From: Actinomycetota bacterium
GTDB lineage: Bacteria > Actinomycetota > Acidimicrobiia > Acidimicrobiales > Ilumatobacteraceae
Direction of reading: 5' to 3'
Assembly (NCBI GenBank): GCA_016213665.1
Contig: JACQZX010000045.1
Coordinates: 55,299-119,298 of the forward strand
Length of the DNA: 64,000 nucleotides
In this document: one piece after another, positions 43,819 to 54,047 of the stretch
How the letters are laid out: each line of letters opens with the position of its first letter
Position numbering within the stretch: position 1 is the stretch's first letter
Made by a program: the position numbers and the translations under genes
Notes under the pieces: model-generated
The model's input: the letters and a program-made list of their open reading frames with translations, nothing else
Database searches by the model: none
Told to the model about the DNA's origin: nothing

Positions 43819-44751
43819 GTGAAGCCGGTGTCGGGGGGCAGGACCCGGCCAATCGAGTGGCCGACGGTGACATTGCTGGTGGCGTTCTTTGCCTCGTTGG
43901 GATCGGTCGTCGCTTGGAACGCCTCGATTCCGTGGCCGCTGGAACTGCTGATCCTCATCTATCTCGGTGGTTTGTGGATGTCGCTTGGTCACGAGTTGTT
44001 GCACGGTCATCCGACACCGTGGAACTGGGTCAACACCGCTATCGGATATCTGCCGCTTTCGTTTTGGCTGCCGTTCCTGCGTTACAAGGCGATGCACATC
44101 AAGCATCACCAATCCGATCTCACGTTTCCAGAGGATGACCCCGAGTCGTTCTACGTCGCGCCAGAGTTGTGGCAGCACGCCGGCACACTTCGCCGGTTCT
44201 ATCTGCTCTTTCTGCGAACTGTGCCCGGACGACTGACGGTCGGCGTTCCGCGCGGCATCGTTCGCTTCTGGCGCCGTGAGATCCGCACGGCCTCAGGCGG
44301 CGGAGTCGGCAAGCCGTGGTTGGGTCACATCGCCGGTTCAGTCGCGTTCGGGTGGTGGCTGTTCGGCGTCATCGGCATGTCGCCATGGACGTACGTATTC
44401 GGTTTCTGTCTCGGTGGTGCTGCGTGCACACAGTTGCGTTCGTTTCTGGAGCATGCGGCAGTTCCGGTGGGTGAACGCTCCGCGGTGATCAAGGCCGGCC
44501 CAGTGATGTCGTTGCTCTACCTCAACAACAATCTGCATCTCACCCACCACGCGGAAGCCGATCTCGCGTGGTATCGCATACCGGCTCTGCACCGCGCGAT
44601 GGGAAGTGATGCGCTTGCCGAGCAGGGCGCGGGTTTGTACCGCGGCGGCTACCTGGAAGTGTGTCGCAAATACTTCTTCAGGCCGTTCTGTCAACCCGAT
44701 CATCCGCTCTCGCCGGGCTCACGGCCGTACGGTTCCCTAGGTCTGCGTTGA
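43819..44751 (+). CDS. Membrane fatty acid desaturase/alkane hydroxylase-family di-iron protein
   Basis: A 310-residue integral membrane protein with the three histidine clusters of the desaturase/hydroxylase superfamily: HELLHGH (58-64), HIKHH (93-97) and NNNLHLTHH near residue 240. Hydrophobic segments lie at about 17-50, 70-88, 165-185 and 185-205. The GTG at 43819 overlaps the stop of a four-codon reading frame that holds the good ribosome site (AAGGAG at 43792); GTG at 43828 is an alternative. Its stop overlaps the next start as TTGA. The substrate could be a lipid, a carotenoid or a small amine; nothing in the sequence decides. Confidence 0.78.
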   Translation: MKPVSGGRTRPIEWPTVTLLVAFFASLGSVVAWNASIPWPLELLILIYLGGLWMSLGHELLHGHPTPWNWVNTAIGYLPLSFWLPFLRYKAMHIKHHQSDLTFPEDDPESFYVAPELWQHAGTLRRFYLLFLRTVPGRLTVGVPRGIVRFWRREIRTASGGGVGKPWLGHIAGSVAFGWWLFGVIGMSPWTYVFGFCLGGAACTQLRSFLEHAAVPVGERSAVIKAGPVMSLLYLNNNLHLTHHAEADLAWYRIPALHRAMGSDALAEQGAGLYRGGYLEVCRKYFFRPFCQPDHPLSPGSRPYGSLGLR

Positions 44752-45518
44752 CTGTTGCCCAGCACCAACGATTGGTCGCCTCGCTGGCGATGTATCCACT
44801 GGCGCGATTGCAGGGTGCCACGGATCAGCTGTGGACGGGTGTGCGCGGACGACTGGGTTGGGGTCCGGTGTCGTTGGAATGGGCGACACCGGCACCTGAG
44901 GTCTGGCACCATCCAGACCTTCTGCTCGCGCAAACTTGCGGTTGGCCGCTCGTGACCGAGCTGCGCGATTCCGTCGCTGTCGTCGGAACATTCGATTACA
45001 ACGTGCCCGACGCGGTCGCAGGTAGCTATCGCACGCTGATCGTCACCGGAACCGAGTCATCGTTGGACGAAGTGTGCGCTGACGCAACCTCGGTGGCGGC
45101 AGTCAACAGTTTTGCCAGCCTCTCAGGATGGATCAGCCTGCAACATGCGTGTAGCGCTGTGCGCGACCGCGAAAGTCCGCTCACGATCGTGACCGGCTCG
45201 CACCTGGAGAGCTGCCGCGCGCTGCGGTCGGGCCGCGCCCAGCTGGCTTCGATCGACGCGGTGTCGTGGCAGCTGCTCACGGAGTGGGAGCCGGCAGAAG
45301 TCGCCGGCCTGCGCGCGATCGGGCAAGGCCCGAGGGTGCCCTGTCTGCCGATCGTGGTGCCCAATCGACACGCGGACGAGATCGGCGAACTGCGATCAGC
45401 CTTCGCCGCTGCTGTCGCGGACCCGACGCTCGCCGATGCCCGTCGCATGCTGCACATCCGCGGTTTCGTCGCGCGAGACATCGCCGATTACCTGCCACTG
45501 CAATCGCTAGCCGCGTGA
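44748..45518 (+). CDS. PhnD-like (phosphate/phosphonate-binding family) protein without signal peptide
   Basis: About 256 residues from a TTG that overlaps the desaturase stop as TTGA. The body resembles the PhnD-type periplasmic-binding fold: SLAMYPLARLQGATDQLW at the N-terminus, DLLLAQTCGWPL, YRTLIVTG, then SCRALRSGRAQLASIDAVSW. It has no signal peptide or lipobox, so it would be cytoplasmic or rely on an unrecognised start. No permease or ATPase is adjacent. Translational coupling to the desaturase suggests the two work together. I would treat it as a ligand-binding or sensor protein of unknown specificity. Confidence 0.65.
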   Translation: MTVAQHQRLVASLAMYPLARLQGATDQLWTGVRGRLGWGPVSLEWATPAPEVWHHPDLLLAQTCGWPLVTELRDSVAVVGTFDYNVPDAVAGSYRTLIVTGTESSLDEVCADATSVAAVNSFASLSGWISLQHACSAVRDRESPLTIVTGSHLESCRALRSGRAQLASIDAVSWQLLTEWEPAEVAGLRAIGQGPRVPCLPIVVPNRHADEIGELRSAFAAAVADPTLADARRMLHIRGFVARDIADYLPLQSLAA

Positions 45519-45577
45519 AGCGGAGGATGTTCTTGGGGCGTTTGCCGTCGTCGGCGTCGCCTGCACTCTGTCGATGA

Positions 45578-45596
45578 CCTGCCGTCGTATGGCAGG
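45578..45596 (+). other. Hairpin ahead of hutH
   Basis: CCTGCC (45578-45583) and GGCAGG (45591-45596) form a six-pair inverted repeat with a seven-base loop, 11 nt before the hutH ATG. It could be an operator, a leader-RNA hairpin over the ribosome site, or the terminator of the preceding gene. No clear Shine-Dalgarno lies between it and the ATG. Confidence 0.35.
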
Positions 45597-45607
45597 CTCA
45601 TGTCACG

Positions 45608-47200
45608 ATGGAACGATCCACTGAACCAACCCCCACCGGTCGCGGTGTTACCACGCGCGGGACGACGGTCGAACTGGGTCGCGAAGGTGCGACTCTGGCC
45701 GAGGTGGTTGCCGTTGCCCGCGGCGAGACAACGGTTTACCTCGGTGCTTCGGCGCGCGCGGCCATGCAGGCTTCGGCGGCGCTCGTCGACGGCTTCGTGG
45801 CCATCGGGGCGCCTGTGTACGGCGTCAACACCGGCTTCGGTGCACTCGCGGAGACCACGATTCCTGCCCATCGCACGGCGGAATTGCAGGTCGCGCTGGT
45901 GCGCTCGCACGCGACTGGAATGGGTGATCCAGTCGAGGTCGAGGTCGTGCGCGCGATGTTGTTCCTTCGTGCGCGCAGCCTGGCGTTGGGCTTTTCGGGA
46001 GCGCGCGCCGAATTGGTCGACCGCCAAGTGGCAATGCTCAACGCCGGGCTCACGCCAGTCGTCTACGAGCACGGGTCGCTCGGCGCCAGCGGCGATCTGG
46101 CACCGCTGAGCCATTGTGCACTCGCCCTCATCGGCGAGGGTGAGGTGTGGGATGCCGATGGTGCGCGTCAACCCACGTCGGCTGCGCTGGCTCAGGCCGG
46201 GCTCGTGCCACTCACCTTGCGGGCCAAGGAGGGCCTGGCGCTGATCAATGGAACCGACGGAATTTTGGGCATGCTGTGCCTGGCGTTGCACGACCTCGAA
46301 GTCCTGCTGCGCGTTGCCGACCTCACCGCCGCGATGTCGGTAGAAGGACTGCTCGGCACCGACCGCGCCTTTTCGGCCGAGCTGCAGGCCTTGCGTCCGC
46401 AGATCGGCCAGGCGGTGAGTGCCCGCAACCTCACCCGGATACTGGCTGATTCGCAGATCGTTGCCAGCCACCGCGAGGGCGACCAGCGTGTTCAGGACGC
46501 CTACTCACTGCGCTGCTCGCCGCAAGTGCACGGCGCGGCGCTCGACACCGCGGCCCACGGCCGCACGATCGCCGAACGGGAACTGCGCGCAGCGATCGAT
46601 AATCCGATGGTGCTGCCCGACGGCCGGGTGGAGAGCTGCGGCAACTTTCACGGCGCGCCACTGGCGATGGTTTGCGACTTCCTCGCCATCGCCGTCAGCG
46701 GGGTGTCGGCGATTGCCGAGCGGCGTACCGATCGCATGCTGGATGTCGCCCGCTCGCAGGGACTGCCGCCGTTCCTCGCGCCCGACGCCGGTGTGAACAG
46801 CGGGATGATGATCGCGCATTACACGCAGGTGGCGATAACGCTGGAGAACCAGCGATTGGCAGTGCCTGCCAGCGTGCAGAGCATGCCCACCAGCGCCATG
46901 CAGGAAGACCACGTATCCAACGGGTGGGCGGCCGCGCGCAAACTGCGTCGCGCAGTGGACAACCTGCGGCGCGTGCTCGCGGTCGAGTTGGTTTGTGCTG
47001 CGGCCGCCATCGACCTGCGCGCGCCGTTGTCGCCGGCGGCGGGAACGGCTGCGGCCGTTCACGCGCTGCGCGGCTCGATTGCCGGGCCTGGCGTCGACCG
47101 TTGGCTGTCACCCGACCTGCGTGCGGCTGAACGCATGCTCACCGACGGCACCATCGTTGATGCGGTGGAAGCCGCAATCGGTCCTCTGGAGGTTCTCTGA
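45608..47200 (+). CDS. hutH: Histidine ammonia-lyase
   Basis: A 530-residue HutH that deaminates histidine to urocanate. The MIO cofactor forms from Ala160-Ser161-Gly162 in [12 protein letters not shown]. Other family signatures are [45 protein letters not shown] and [12 protein letters not shown]. It is slightly longer than the usual ~510 because of about 20 extra N-terminal residues. Its stop overlaps the hutU ATG (TGATG). It is the first gene of the hut operon. Confidence 0.96.
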   Translation: MERSTEPTPTGRGVTTRGTTVELGREGATLAEVVAVARGETTVYLGASARAAMQASAALVDGFVAIGAPVYGVNTGFGALAETTIPAHRTAELQVALVRSHATGMGDPVEVEVVRAMLFLRARSLALGFSGARAELVDRQVAMLNAGLTPVVYEHGSLGASGDLAPLSHCALALIGEGEVWDADGARQPTSAALAQAGLVPLTLRAKEGLALINGTDGILGMLCLALHDLEVLLRVADLTAAMSVEGLLGTDRAFSAELQALRPQIGQAVSARNLTRILADSQIVASHREGDQRVQDAYSLRCSPQVHGAALDTAAHGRTIAERELRAAIDNPMVLPDGRVESCGNFHGAPLAMVCDFLAIAVSGVSAIAERRTDRMLDVARSQGLPPFLAPDAGVNSGMMIAHYTQVAITLENQRLAVPASVQSMPTSAMQEDHVSNGWAAARKLRRAVDNLRRVLAVELVCAAAAIDLRAPLSPAAGTAAAVHALRGSIAGPGVDRWLSPDLRAAERMLTDGTIVDAVEAAIGPLEVL

Positions 47201-48900
47201 TGTCGGGTCCCCGCCCCGTTCGCGCCGCGCGCGGCAACAAGTTGCACTGTCTCGGTTGGCCGCAGGAAGCGGCGTACCGCATGATGCACAACAACCTCGA
47301 TCCCGAGGTCGCCGAACGCCCCGACGATCTCGTCGTTTACGGTGGCACCGGGCGAGCGGCGCGCAGCTGGGACGCGTTCGACGCCATGGCCCGCACGCTC
47401 ACCACACTGCAGGCCGACGAGACAATGCTCGTGCAGTCGGGCAAACCGGTTGGTGTCTTTCGCACGCACGAGTGGGCACCGCGCGTGCTGTTGGCGAACA
47501 GCAACCTGGTTCCCGAGTGGGGGAACTGGGATGAGTTCCGCCGACTGGAGGCAATGGGGTTGACGATGTATGGCCAGATGACGGCGGGCTCGTGGATCTA
47601 CATCGGAACCCAGGGAATCCTGCAGGGCACCTATGAGTGTTTCGCGGAGATCGCCCGCCGCAAGTTCGCCAAGCCTGGTTACAACGGAACGCTGGCAGGC
47701 ACGATCACACTCACTGCCGGTCTCGGTGGCATGGGCGGCGCGCAGCCGTTGTCGGTAACGATGAACGATGGCGTCGCGCTCTGCATCGATGTCGACCCAT
47801 GGCGCGTGCAGCGCCGTGTCGAGACCCGCTATCTCGATGAGGTTGCCGATTCGCTCGCTGATGCGGTTGCTCGCTGTGTGCGGGCACGCGATGAGAAACG
47901 GCCACTCTCGGTCGGCCTGGTCGGCAACGCAGCTGTGGTGCTTCCGCGTCTTCTCGAGATGGATTTTCCGGCCGACATCGTGACCGATCAGACCAGTGCC
48001 CACGACCCGCTCAGCTACGTACCCGCCGATCTGACGCCAGAAGCCACCGCGGAAATGGCGCGGAAGAATCCACAGGAACTGATCCGGCGCAGCCGCGAAA
48101 GCATGGCGGCTCACTGCCGGGCGATGGTCGGTTTCATGGACAAGGGGAGCGAGGTCTTCGACTATGGCAACAGCTTGCGTACGGAGGCCAAGCTTGGCGG
48201 CTTCGAGCGCGCCTTCGACTATCCCGGTTTCCTTCCCGCCTACATCCGCCCACTTTTCTGCGAGGGCAAGGGTCCTTTCCGCTGGGTTGCGCTCAGTGGT
48301 GACCCCGCCGACATCGCCGCCACCGATCGCGCGGTATTAGAGGAGTTCCCCGACGACGCCGCGTTGCACCGTTGGATCGCGATGGCCGGCGAACGGGTCG
48401 CCTTCCAGGGACTGCCCGCCCGCATCTGCTGGCTCGGCTACGGCGAGCGCCACCGGCTTGGGTTGCGCTTCAACGAGATGGTTCGGCGCGGCGAGTTGAG
48501 CGCACCGATCGTCATCGGTCGCGATCATCTCGATTCCGGTTCGGTGGCCTCGCCGTACCGCGAGACTGAATCGATGCTCGACGGGTCCGATGCCATCGCC
48601 GACTGGCCGCTGCTCAACGCGCTGGTCAACACCTCCAGCGGAGCCACCTGGGTGAGCATTCACCATGGCGGTGGCGTCGGCATCGGCCGCAGCATCCACG
48701 CCGGCATGGTGTGCCTCGCCGATGGCAGCGACCTTGCCGCGCAGAAGCTCGAGCGTGTGCTCACCACCGATCCGGGCATGGGCGTGATCCGGCACGCCGA
48801 TGCCGGCTACGAACGCGCGATCGAAGTGGCTGACGAGCGCGGCGTTCGAATTCCGATGCGCGAAGACTCGGCTTCCGAGTCTCCTGACAGTAAGGGCTGA
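47200..48900 (+). CDS. hutU: Urocanate hydratase
   Basis: A 566-residue HutU, which adds water to urocanate to give imidazolone propionate using tightly bound NAD. Family stretches are [37 protein letters not shown], the nucleotide-binding segment [12 protein letters not shown], and [14 protein letters not shown]. The C-terminal [17 protein letters not shown] is diagnostic. GGAGG lies 6 nt before the ATG, inside the end of hutH. Confidence 0.96.
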   Translation: MSGPRPVRAARGNKLHCLGWPQEAAYRMMHNNLDPEVAERPDDLVVYGGTGRAARSWDAFDAMARTLTTLQADETMLVQSGKPVGVFRTHEWAPRVLLANSNLVPEWGNWDEFRRLEAMGLTMYGQMTAGSWIYIGTQGILQGTYECFAEIARRKFAKPGYNGTLAGTITLTAGLGGMGGAQPLSVTMNDGVALCIDVDPWRVQRRVETRYLDEVADSLADAVARCVRARDEKRPLSVGLVGNAAVVLPRLLEMDFPADIVTDQTSAHDPLSYVPADLTPEATAEMARKNPQELIRRSRESMAAHCRAMVGFMDKGSEVFDYGNSLRTEAKLGGFERAFDYPGFLPAYIRPLFCEGKGPFRWVALSGDPADIAATDRAVLEEFPDDAALHRWIAMAGERVAFQGLPARICWLGYGERHRLGLRFNEMVRRGELSAPIVIGRDHLDSGSVASPYRETESMLDGSDAIADWPLLNALVNTSSGATWVSIHHGGGVGIGRSIHAGMVCLADGSDLAAQKLERVLTTDPGMGVIRHADAGYERAIEVADERGVRIPMREDSASESPDSKG

Positions 48901-48903
48901 CCA

Positions 48904-49479
48904 GTGGCAGTGCGAGAGATTCTGCACGTCGGCAACCCACTGCTGCGCGAGCGGTCGCGCGAGGTGTCACGAGCGGAACTGGCCACCCCCGCGCTGCAGC
49001 AGTTGATCGATGATCTCGTCGACACGATGCACGCCGCCGCGGGTGCTGGGATTGCCGCTCCACAGGTGGGCGAGCTCGTGCGGATCGCCACCATCGAGGT
49101 GACCAACAACGCCCGCTACCCGTACAAGCCGCCGATTCCGCTCACGGTCGTCGTCAACCCGATCATCGAACCGCTCGACGACGAGTTGGTCGAGATCAAC
49201 GAAGGATGCCTGTCGGTGCCCAATATGCGCGGCAACGTGATGCGATTCGTCAACGTGCGCGTGCGCTACTGGGATCGCGAAGGTGGCGAACACGACGAGA
49301 CGCGGCGTGGTCTCACCGCCGGCACTTTCCAACACGAATGCGACCACCTCGATGGCGTGTTGTTTCTCGACAGGGTTCACGACACGCGCAGCCTCACCAC
49401 ATGGGACCAATTCGAACGATTCCATCGCGCGGCGTTCGTGGAACGGATCACGGCGTTCGTCGAACGAGTCGGTTCCTAA
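48904..49479 (+). CDS. Peptide deformylase-family protein inside the hut operon
   Basis: A 191-residue deformylase-fold metallohydrolase with all three catalytic motifs: GAGIAAPQ (47-54), EGCLS (100-104, metal ligand Cys102) and QHECDH (143-148, ligands His144 and His148, catalytic Glu145). A YPYKPPIPLTVVVNP insert after strand 3 marks a divergent subgroup. It starts with GTG four bases after hutU and ends 15 nt before hutF. Housekeeping def genes usually sit with fmt; this location and the absence of hutG make it a candidate for cleaving N-formylglutamate made by HutF, giving glutamate and formate. That function is inferred; ordinary N-formylmethionine deformylation is the null hypothesis. 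Confidence 0.85.
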   Translation: MAVREILHVGNPLLRERSREVSRAELATPALQQLIDDLVDTMHAAAGAGIAAPQVGELVRIATIEVTNNARYPYKPPIPLTVVVNPIIEPLDDELVEINEGCLSVPNMRGNVMRFVNVRVRYWDREGGEHDETRRGLTAGTFQHECDHLDGVLFLDRVHDTRSLTTWDQFERFHRAAFVERITAFVERVGS

Positions 49480-49494
49480 GGTGGGGGCAGCACG

Positions 49495-50850
49495 GTGACG
49501 AGCTATTGGTGCGAGTTGGCCTGGCTGGGGGGAGACAGCGCCGTTGCCGACGTGCAAGTCGAGGTTGATGGCGATCGCATCCGCGCGGTCACGCCGGCGA
49601 CGCCGCACTCGGCCGGCGCCACCCGGTTGTCTGGCCTGACGTTGCCAGGGCTCGCCAATGCTCACAGTCACGCCTTCCATCGCGCGCTGCGTGGGCGAAC
49701 ACAGGTCGGCGGCGGCTCCTTCTGGACATGGCGCACGCAGATGTACGCGGCCGCCCAACGACTGCAGCCGGAGAACTATCTGCGACTGGCGCGTGCGGTT
49801 TACGGCGAGATGGCGCTGGCGGGCATCACATCGGTGGGTGAGTTCCATTACCTGCATCACGACGTCGCAGGTACGCCGTACGCAGAACCGAACGCGATGG
49901 GCGCGGTGTTGGCTCAGGCGGCGGCGCAGGCCGGCATTCGCATTACGGTGCTCGACACTTGCTACCTGCACGGCGGTCTCGACGCCGGTGGGCACACCGC
50001 CTTGAACGACGTGCAACGGCGATTCAGCGATGGCGACGCCGCGTCGTGGGCTACGCGGGCGAGCGCCGCCGCGGCATCGCTCGAATCATCGATCTGCCGA
50101 GTCGGCGCGGCGATTCATTCCGTGCGGGCAGTCGATCCGGCCGCGATCGCAACGGTGGCGTCGTGGGCCGACGAACGCAACGCCCCGCTGCACGCGCACG
50201 TGTCCGAACAGCAAGTCGAGAACGACCAGTCTCTCGCCGCGTATGGGGTGACCCCCGCCGCTTTGCTGGCCGACAACGGGGCGTTGCACGCTTCGTTCAC
50301 AGCGGTGCACGCGACGCACCTGACCGCGGCGGACATCGGCTTGCTCGGCTCGGCCGCGAGCACGGTGTGCCTGTGCCCGACGACGGAGCGCGATCTCGCC
50401 GACGGCATCGGCCCCGCTGGTGCCCTATGCAAAGGGGGCGCCCGACTCGCGCTCGGTAGCGACTCGCAAGCCGTCATCGATCTGCTGGAGGAAACTCGCG
50501 CCGTCGAGCTCAACGAGCGATTGGCGAGCCACGTGCGCGGAACTCACGACGCACCCTCGTTACTACGGGCAGCCTGTGCCAACGGCCAGCGTTCCTTGGG
50601 GTGGCACGAGGTCGGCGAATTGCGTGCCGGCGCACTTGCCGACTTCATCACCGTGCGGCTCGACTCGGTACGAACGACCGGTGGTTCCGCCGGTTCGGCG
50701 CTGGAAACGGCGGTGTTCGCAGCCACCGCCGACGATGTGAGCCATGTTGTCGTCGGCGGTGAGGTGGTGGTGCTCGATGGTCGGCATGTGCGCTATGATG
50801 TTGCCACCGAGATGCAAGCGGCGATCTCGGAATTGATGGACGAGGAGTGA
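49495..50850 (+). CDS. hutF: Formimidoylglutamate deiminase
   Basis: A 451-residue amidohydrolase that converts N-formimidoyl-L-glutamate to N-formyl-L-glutamate and ammonia. Metal and catalytic motifs are [26 protein letters not shown], a HATHLT strand and [14 protein letters not shown], with the HutF-typical FWTWRTQMY. It marks the HutF/HutG version of histidine degradation rather than the formamide-releasing HutG1 route. GTG at 49495 follows a G-rich stretch (GGTGGGGG). It overlaps hutI by GTGA. No hutG lies in the window. Confidence 0.93.
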   Translation: MTSYWCELAWLGGDSAVADVQVEVDGDRIRAVTPATPHSAGATRLSGLTLPGLANAHSHAFHRALRGRTQVGGGSFWTWRTQMYAAAQRLQPENYLRLARAVYGEMALAGITSVGEFHYLHHDVAGTPYAEPNAMGAVLAQAAAQAGIRITVLDTCYLHGGLDAGGHTALNDVQRRFSDGDAASWATRASAAAASLESSICRVGAAIHSVRAVDPAAIATVASWADERNAPLHAHVSEQQVENDQSLAAYGVTPAALLADNGALHASFTAVHATHLTAADIGLLGSAASTVCLCPTTERDLADGIGPAGALCKGGARLALGSDSQAVIDLLEETRAVELNERLASHVRGTHDAPSLLRAACANGQRSLGWHEVGELRAGALADFITVRLDSVRTTGGSAGSALETAVFAATADDVSHVVVGGEVVVLDGRHVRYDVATEMQAAISELMDEE

Positions 50851-52046
50851 GCGTGTCGCCCGCCACCACGGTCATCGACAACATCGGGTTGCTCGTGACC
50901 AACGATCTGGCTGTTGGTGAGGCGCCGCTGGGCATCGTTCGTGACGCGTCGGTGGTTCTCGAGGGGAGTCACATCGTTGCCGTCGGCCCGGCGGGTGCGA
51001 TCGCTGACACGCGCATTGATGCCGGCGGCATGTGCGTCATTCCTGGTTTCGTCGACAGCCATACCCACCTGGTGTTCGCCGGCGATCGCAGCGACGAGTT
51101 CGCGGCCCGCATGGCAGGCCAGCCGTACCAGGCGGGGGGGATTCAAACGTCGGTCGCCGCGACGCGTTCGGCGACAACGAACGAGTTGACACGTCTGGCC
51201 ACAGCTCGCCGTGATGAGGCGCGGCGGGCGGGGATCACCACCGTCGAAATCAAGTCGGGTTATGGACTCGATGCAGCCAACGAAGTGCGGTGCCTGCAGG
51301 TTGCAGAGCACTTCACTGCCGACACGACATTTCTCGGCGCGCACGTTGTGCCGCGAGAATTCGAAGGACGTACCGACGACTACGTGCACTACGTATGCAA
51401 CGAAATGCTGTTAGCTGCGCTGGCTCACTCGCGTTGGATCGACGCATTTTGCGAGGTGGGTGCTTTCGACGCCGATCAGTGTCGGGCGGTGCTCACGGCG
51501 GGTCGCGCCGCTGGGCTCGGGTGTCGTCTACATGCCAATCAACTCGGTCACGGACCGGGCGCGCAGCTGGCAGTCGAGCTGGGTTGTGCATCTGCCGATC
51601 ACTGCACTTACCTCACCGACGCCGACATCACGGCCCTCGCGGCCAGCGACACAGTCGCCACCTTTCTGCCGGCCACCGACTTCAGCACTCGCCAGCCGTA
51701 CCCCGATGCGCGACGGGCAATCGATGCCGGCGTGAAGGTCGCGCTGGCCACCAACTGCAACCCAGGCAGCAGCTACACAACGTCGATGTCGTTCTGCCTG
51801 GCCCTGGCGGTCCGCGATATGCACATGACGGTGGAGGAGGCTTTGACGGCGGCAACTCTGGGCGGCGCCCGAGCCCTCCGCCGCGGCGATGTCGGCCATG
51901 TTGCGCCGGGAGCCCGGGCCGACCTGCTAATGCTCGCAGCACCTTCGTATTCCCATTTCGTCTATCGGCCCGGCGTTCCGATCATCGATCAGGTGATCGA
52001 GGCCGGCCGACTTGTCGTTCGAAGCGACCACGGGCCTACCAAGTAG
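50847..52046 (+). CDS. hutI: Imidazolonepropionase
   Basis: A 399-residue amidohydrolase that opens the imidazolone ring to give formimidoylglutamate. Motifs are [47 protein letters not shown] and [13 protein letters not shown] at 50847 overlaps the hutF stop. Pathway order is therefore HutH, HutU, HutI, HutF, with genes for all four in one plus-strand unit. Confidence 0.95.
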   Translation: MSVSPATTVIDNIGLLVTNDLAVGEAPLGIVRDASVVLEGSHIVAVGPAGAIADTRIDAGGMCVIPGFVDSHTHLVFAGDRSDEFAARMAGQPYQAGGIQTSVAATRSATTNELTRLATARRDEARRAGITTVEIKSGYGLDAANEVRCLQVAEHFTADTTFLGAHVVPREFEGRTDDYVHYVCNEMLLAALAHSRWIDAFCEVGAFDADQCRAVLTAGRAAGLGCRLHANQLGHGPGAQLAVELGCASADHCTYLTDADITALAASDTVATFLPATDFSTRQPYPDARRAIDAGVKVALATNCNPGSSYTTSMSFCLALAVRDMHMTVEEALTAATLGGARALRRGDVGHVAPGARADLLMLAAPSYSHFVYRPGVPIIDQVIEAGRLVVRSDHGPTK

Positions 52047-52057
52047 CCTCCTGGCTC

Positions 52058-52651
52058 GTGGCGCGGACACCCGATCTCGAGCGTCGCCAAGAACTGCTTG
52101 ATCGAATCGTCCGCTACCTGGCCGAGTTTGGGTTGGCGCAGGCAACGCTGCGGCCGATGGCGGCAGCGCTCGACGTCAGCATCAACCGCTTGGTTCATCA
52201 CTTCGGTTCCAAGGAGGAACTGCTCACCGCCGCAGTGTCGCGCGGTATCGCTCAGCAGCTTGCGGTGCAGGACGCCTGGCTGGCCCGCGCGCCGAACATG
52301 GCGCAGAGCGCGCTCTACCGCAAGTGGTGGCGCTGGATGAACGCGTCGGCCGACAACCTTGCGCTCGTGCGTTTGAACTACGAGGCGGCCACGCTCGACC
52401 CGAGCAACACCGGGCTGGCACGAAACGTGCGCGCCGATCAGATTGGTGTGTGGCGCCACGAAGTGGAGAAGTGGCTCGAGCGCGAAGGTATCCCGCACGA
52501 TCGCGCCGTCGCCGAGGCATCGCTGGTGAAGGCAACGTTCACGGGACTGGTGATGGATCTGTTCGCCACCGGCGATCGGCGGCGTTTGACGCGAGCGATG
52601 GACGAGTTCTTGAACCGACTCGATCGCACCATCGCCGAACTGCGGCCGTGA
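52058..52651 (+). CDS. TetR-family transcriptional regulator
   Basis: A 197-residue TetR-type protein. The helix-turn-helix covers about residues 20-50 (QATLRPMAAALDVSINRLVHHFGSKEELL), and the C-terminal helical domain has WWRWMNASADNLALVRL. The GTG at 52058 is 11 nt after hutI, and the TGA overlaps the next gene as GTGA. The longer open frame that runs back through hutI is a shadow. Being in the hut operon, it may regulate it in response to urocanate or histidine, or it may control the AMP-ligase gene behind it. Confidence 0.8.
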   Translation: MARTPDLERRQELLDRIVRYLAEFGLAQATLRPMAAALDVSINRLVHHFGSKEELLTAAVSRGIAQQLAVQDAWLARAPNMAQSALYRKWWRWMNASADNLALVRLNYEAATLDPSNTGLARNVRADQIGVWRHEVEKWLEREGIPHDRAVAEASLVKATFTGLVMDLFATGDRRRLTRAMDEFLNRLDRTIAELRP

Positions 52652-54027
52652 CAACAACGCCGCACGTTGGCCGCGAGCAAGTATCGATCGCAGGTGAGTC
52701 GGTGTCGCGCGACCAGCTCGCTGAGCGTGCTGACGCGATCGCGCGCCGAATCGTAGGTAGCGGCCCACTGGCGGTCGATGCGACCTCGACGCTTGCCACC
52801 GTGGTCGCGGTGGTCGCCGGGATGGCCGCGGGCGTGGCCGTCGTCCCCGTGCCGCCCGACTCCGGACCTATCGAACGAGGACACATCCTGCGCGACTCGG
52901 GGGCCGTGGCCGTGCTCGGCGAAGCGAACTGGCCGGAGGTGAAGTTACCGCACATCGATCTCGACGCCGTCGACGTCACGGCTCTGGACGCCGGCCACCT
53001 GCTGGAGCCTCCGGATTCGTCCACGGCGCTGATCATGTACACGTCCGGCACGACCGGGGCTCCGAAGGGTGTCGTGCTGTCGCGAAAGGCGATCGCGGCC
53101 GGCATCGACGGACTTGCCGACGCATGGGAATGGACGTGCGATGACGTACTGGCGCATGGCTTGCCGCTGTTCCACGTACACGGTCTCGTTCTTGGTGTAC
53201 TCGGTGCCCTACGCGTCGGTTGTCGATTGGTTCACACCGGCCGACCGACTCCGGCCGCGTACGCGGCAGCGCGTGGTTCGTTGTACTTCGGTGTGCCCAC
53301 GGTTTGGTCACGGGTCTGTGCCGAGCCGAACGCCGCACGCGAGTTGGCGCACGCACGTCTCCTGGTCTCGGGCAGCGCGCCGCTGCCGGTTCCGGTGTTC
53401 GAGTCGTTGCGCTCGCTCACCGGTCACGCGCCGATCGAGCGTTATGGAATGACCGAAACCCTGATCACGCTCAGCACTCGTGCGCGCGGCGAGCGCCGGG
53501 CAGGCTGGGTCGGGACGCCGATCGATGGCGTAACCACCCGCCTCGTCGATGACGCCGGTTTCGAGGTGCCCCATGACGGCGAAACCATCGGTGAACTTCG
53601 TGTTGCCGGGAGCACGCTGTTCGATGGCTATCTGAACCATCCGGATGCAACGGCCGATTCATTCGATGATGGATGGTTTGGCACGGGCGATGCGGCCGTC
53701 ATCGATCCCGATGGTTTCCACCGCATCGTCGGGCGCCAGTCGATCGACATCATCAAGTCCGGCGGGTTCAAGGTGGGGGCCGGGGAAGTGGAATCGGCCC
53801 TGCTCACCCACCCGGCGGTGCACGAAGTCGCGGTGGTCGGACTGACCGACGACGACCTCGGTCAGCGCATTGTCGCCTTTGTCGTCGGCGACACGGTTGA
53901 GTCGTCGGTTCTCGTCGCGCACGTCGCAGGGGAGTTGTCGGCACACAAGCGGCCGCGTGAGATCCGATTCGTCGCCGAACTTCCCCGCAACTCGATGGGC
54001 AAGCTGCAGAAGTCGCTGCTTCGCTAG
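52648..54027 (+). CDS. AMP-dependent acyl-CoA synthetase, malonyl-CoA synthetase (MatB)-like
   Basis: A 459-residue ANL-superfamily enzyme. The phosphate loop is MYTSGTTGAPKGVVLSRKA, followed by LPLFHVHGLVLGVLGAL, RYGMTET, WFGTGDAAV and the hinge/C-terminal KSGGFKVGAGEVES; the catalytic Lys is in NSMGKLQKS. The lineup and short length resemble MatB-type synthetases of small dicarboxylates. The GTG at 52648 overlaps the TetR stop. Its connection with histidine use is unclear; it could be a read-through passenger of the operon. Confidence 0.8.
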   Translation: MTTTPHVGREQVSIAGESVSRDQLAERADAIARRIVGSGPLAVDATSTLATVVAVVAGMAAGVAVVPVPPDSGPIERGHILRDSGAVAVLGEANWPEVKLPHIDLDAVDVTALDAGHLLEPPDSSTALIMYTSGTTGAPKGVVLSRKAIAAGIDGLADAWEWTCDDVLAHGLPLFHVHGLVLGVLGALRVGCRLVHTGRPTPAAYAAARGSLYFGVPTVWSRVCAEPNAARELAHARLLVSGSAPLPVPVFESLRSLTGHAPIERYGMTETLITLSTRARGERRAGWVGTPIDGVTTRLVDDAGFEVPHDGETIGELRVAGSTLFDGYLNHPDATADSFDDGWFGTGDAAVIDPDGFHRIVGRQSIDIIKSGGFKVGAGEVESALLTHPAVHEVAVVGLTDDDLGQRIVAFVVGDTVESSVLVAHVAGELSAHKRPREIRFVAELPRNSMGKLQKSLLR

Positions 54028-54047
54028 TCCCGCACCGACAAGACCCG

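Noticed and set aside
45578..45596. Riboswitch before hutH
   Set aside because: A single six-pair stem is too simple for a riboswitch; kept only as a hairpin of unknown role.
51290..52057. Large N-terminal extension of the TetR gene through hutI
   Set aside because: The extension overlaps hutI out of frame and is Arg-rich; the regulator domain starts right after the GTG at 52058.
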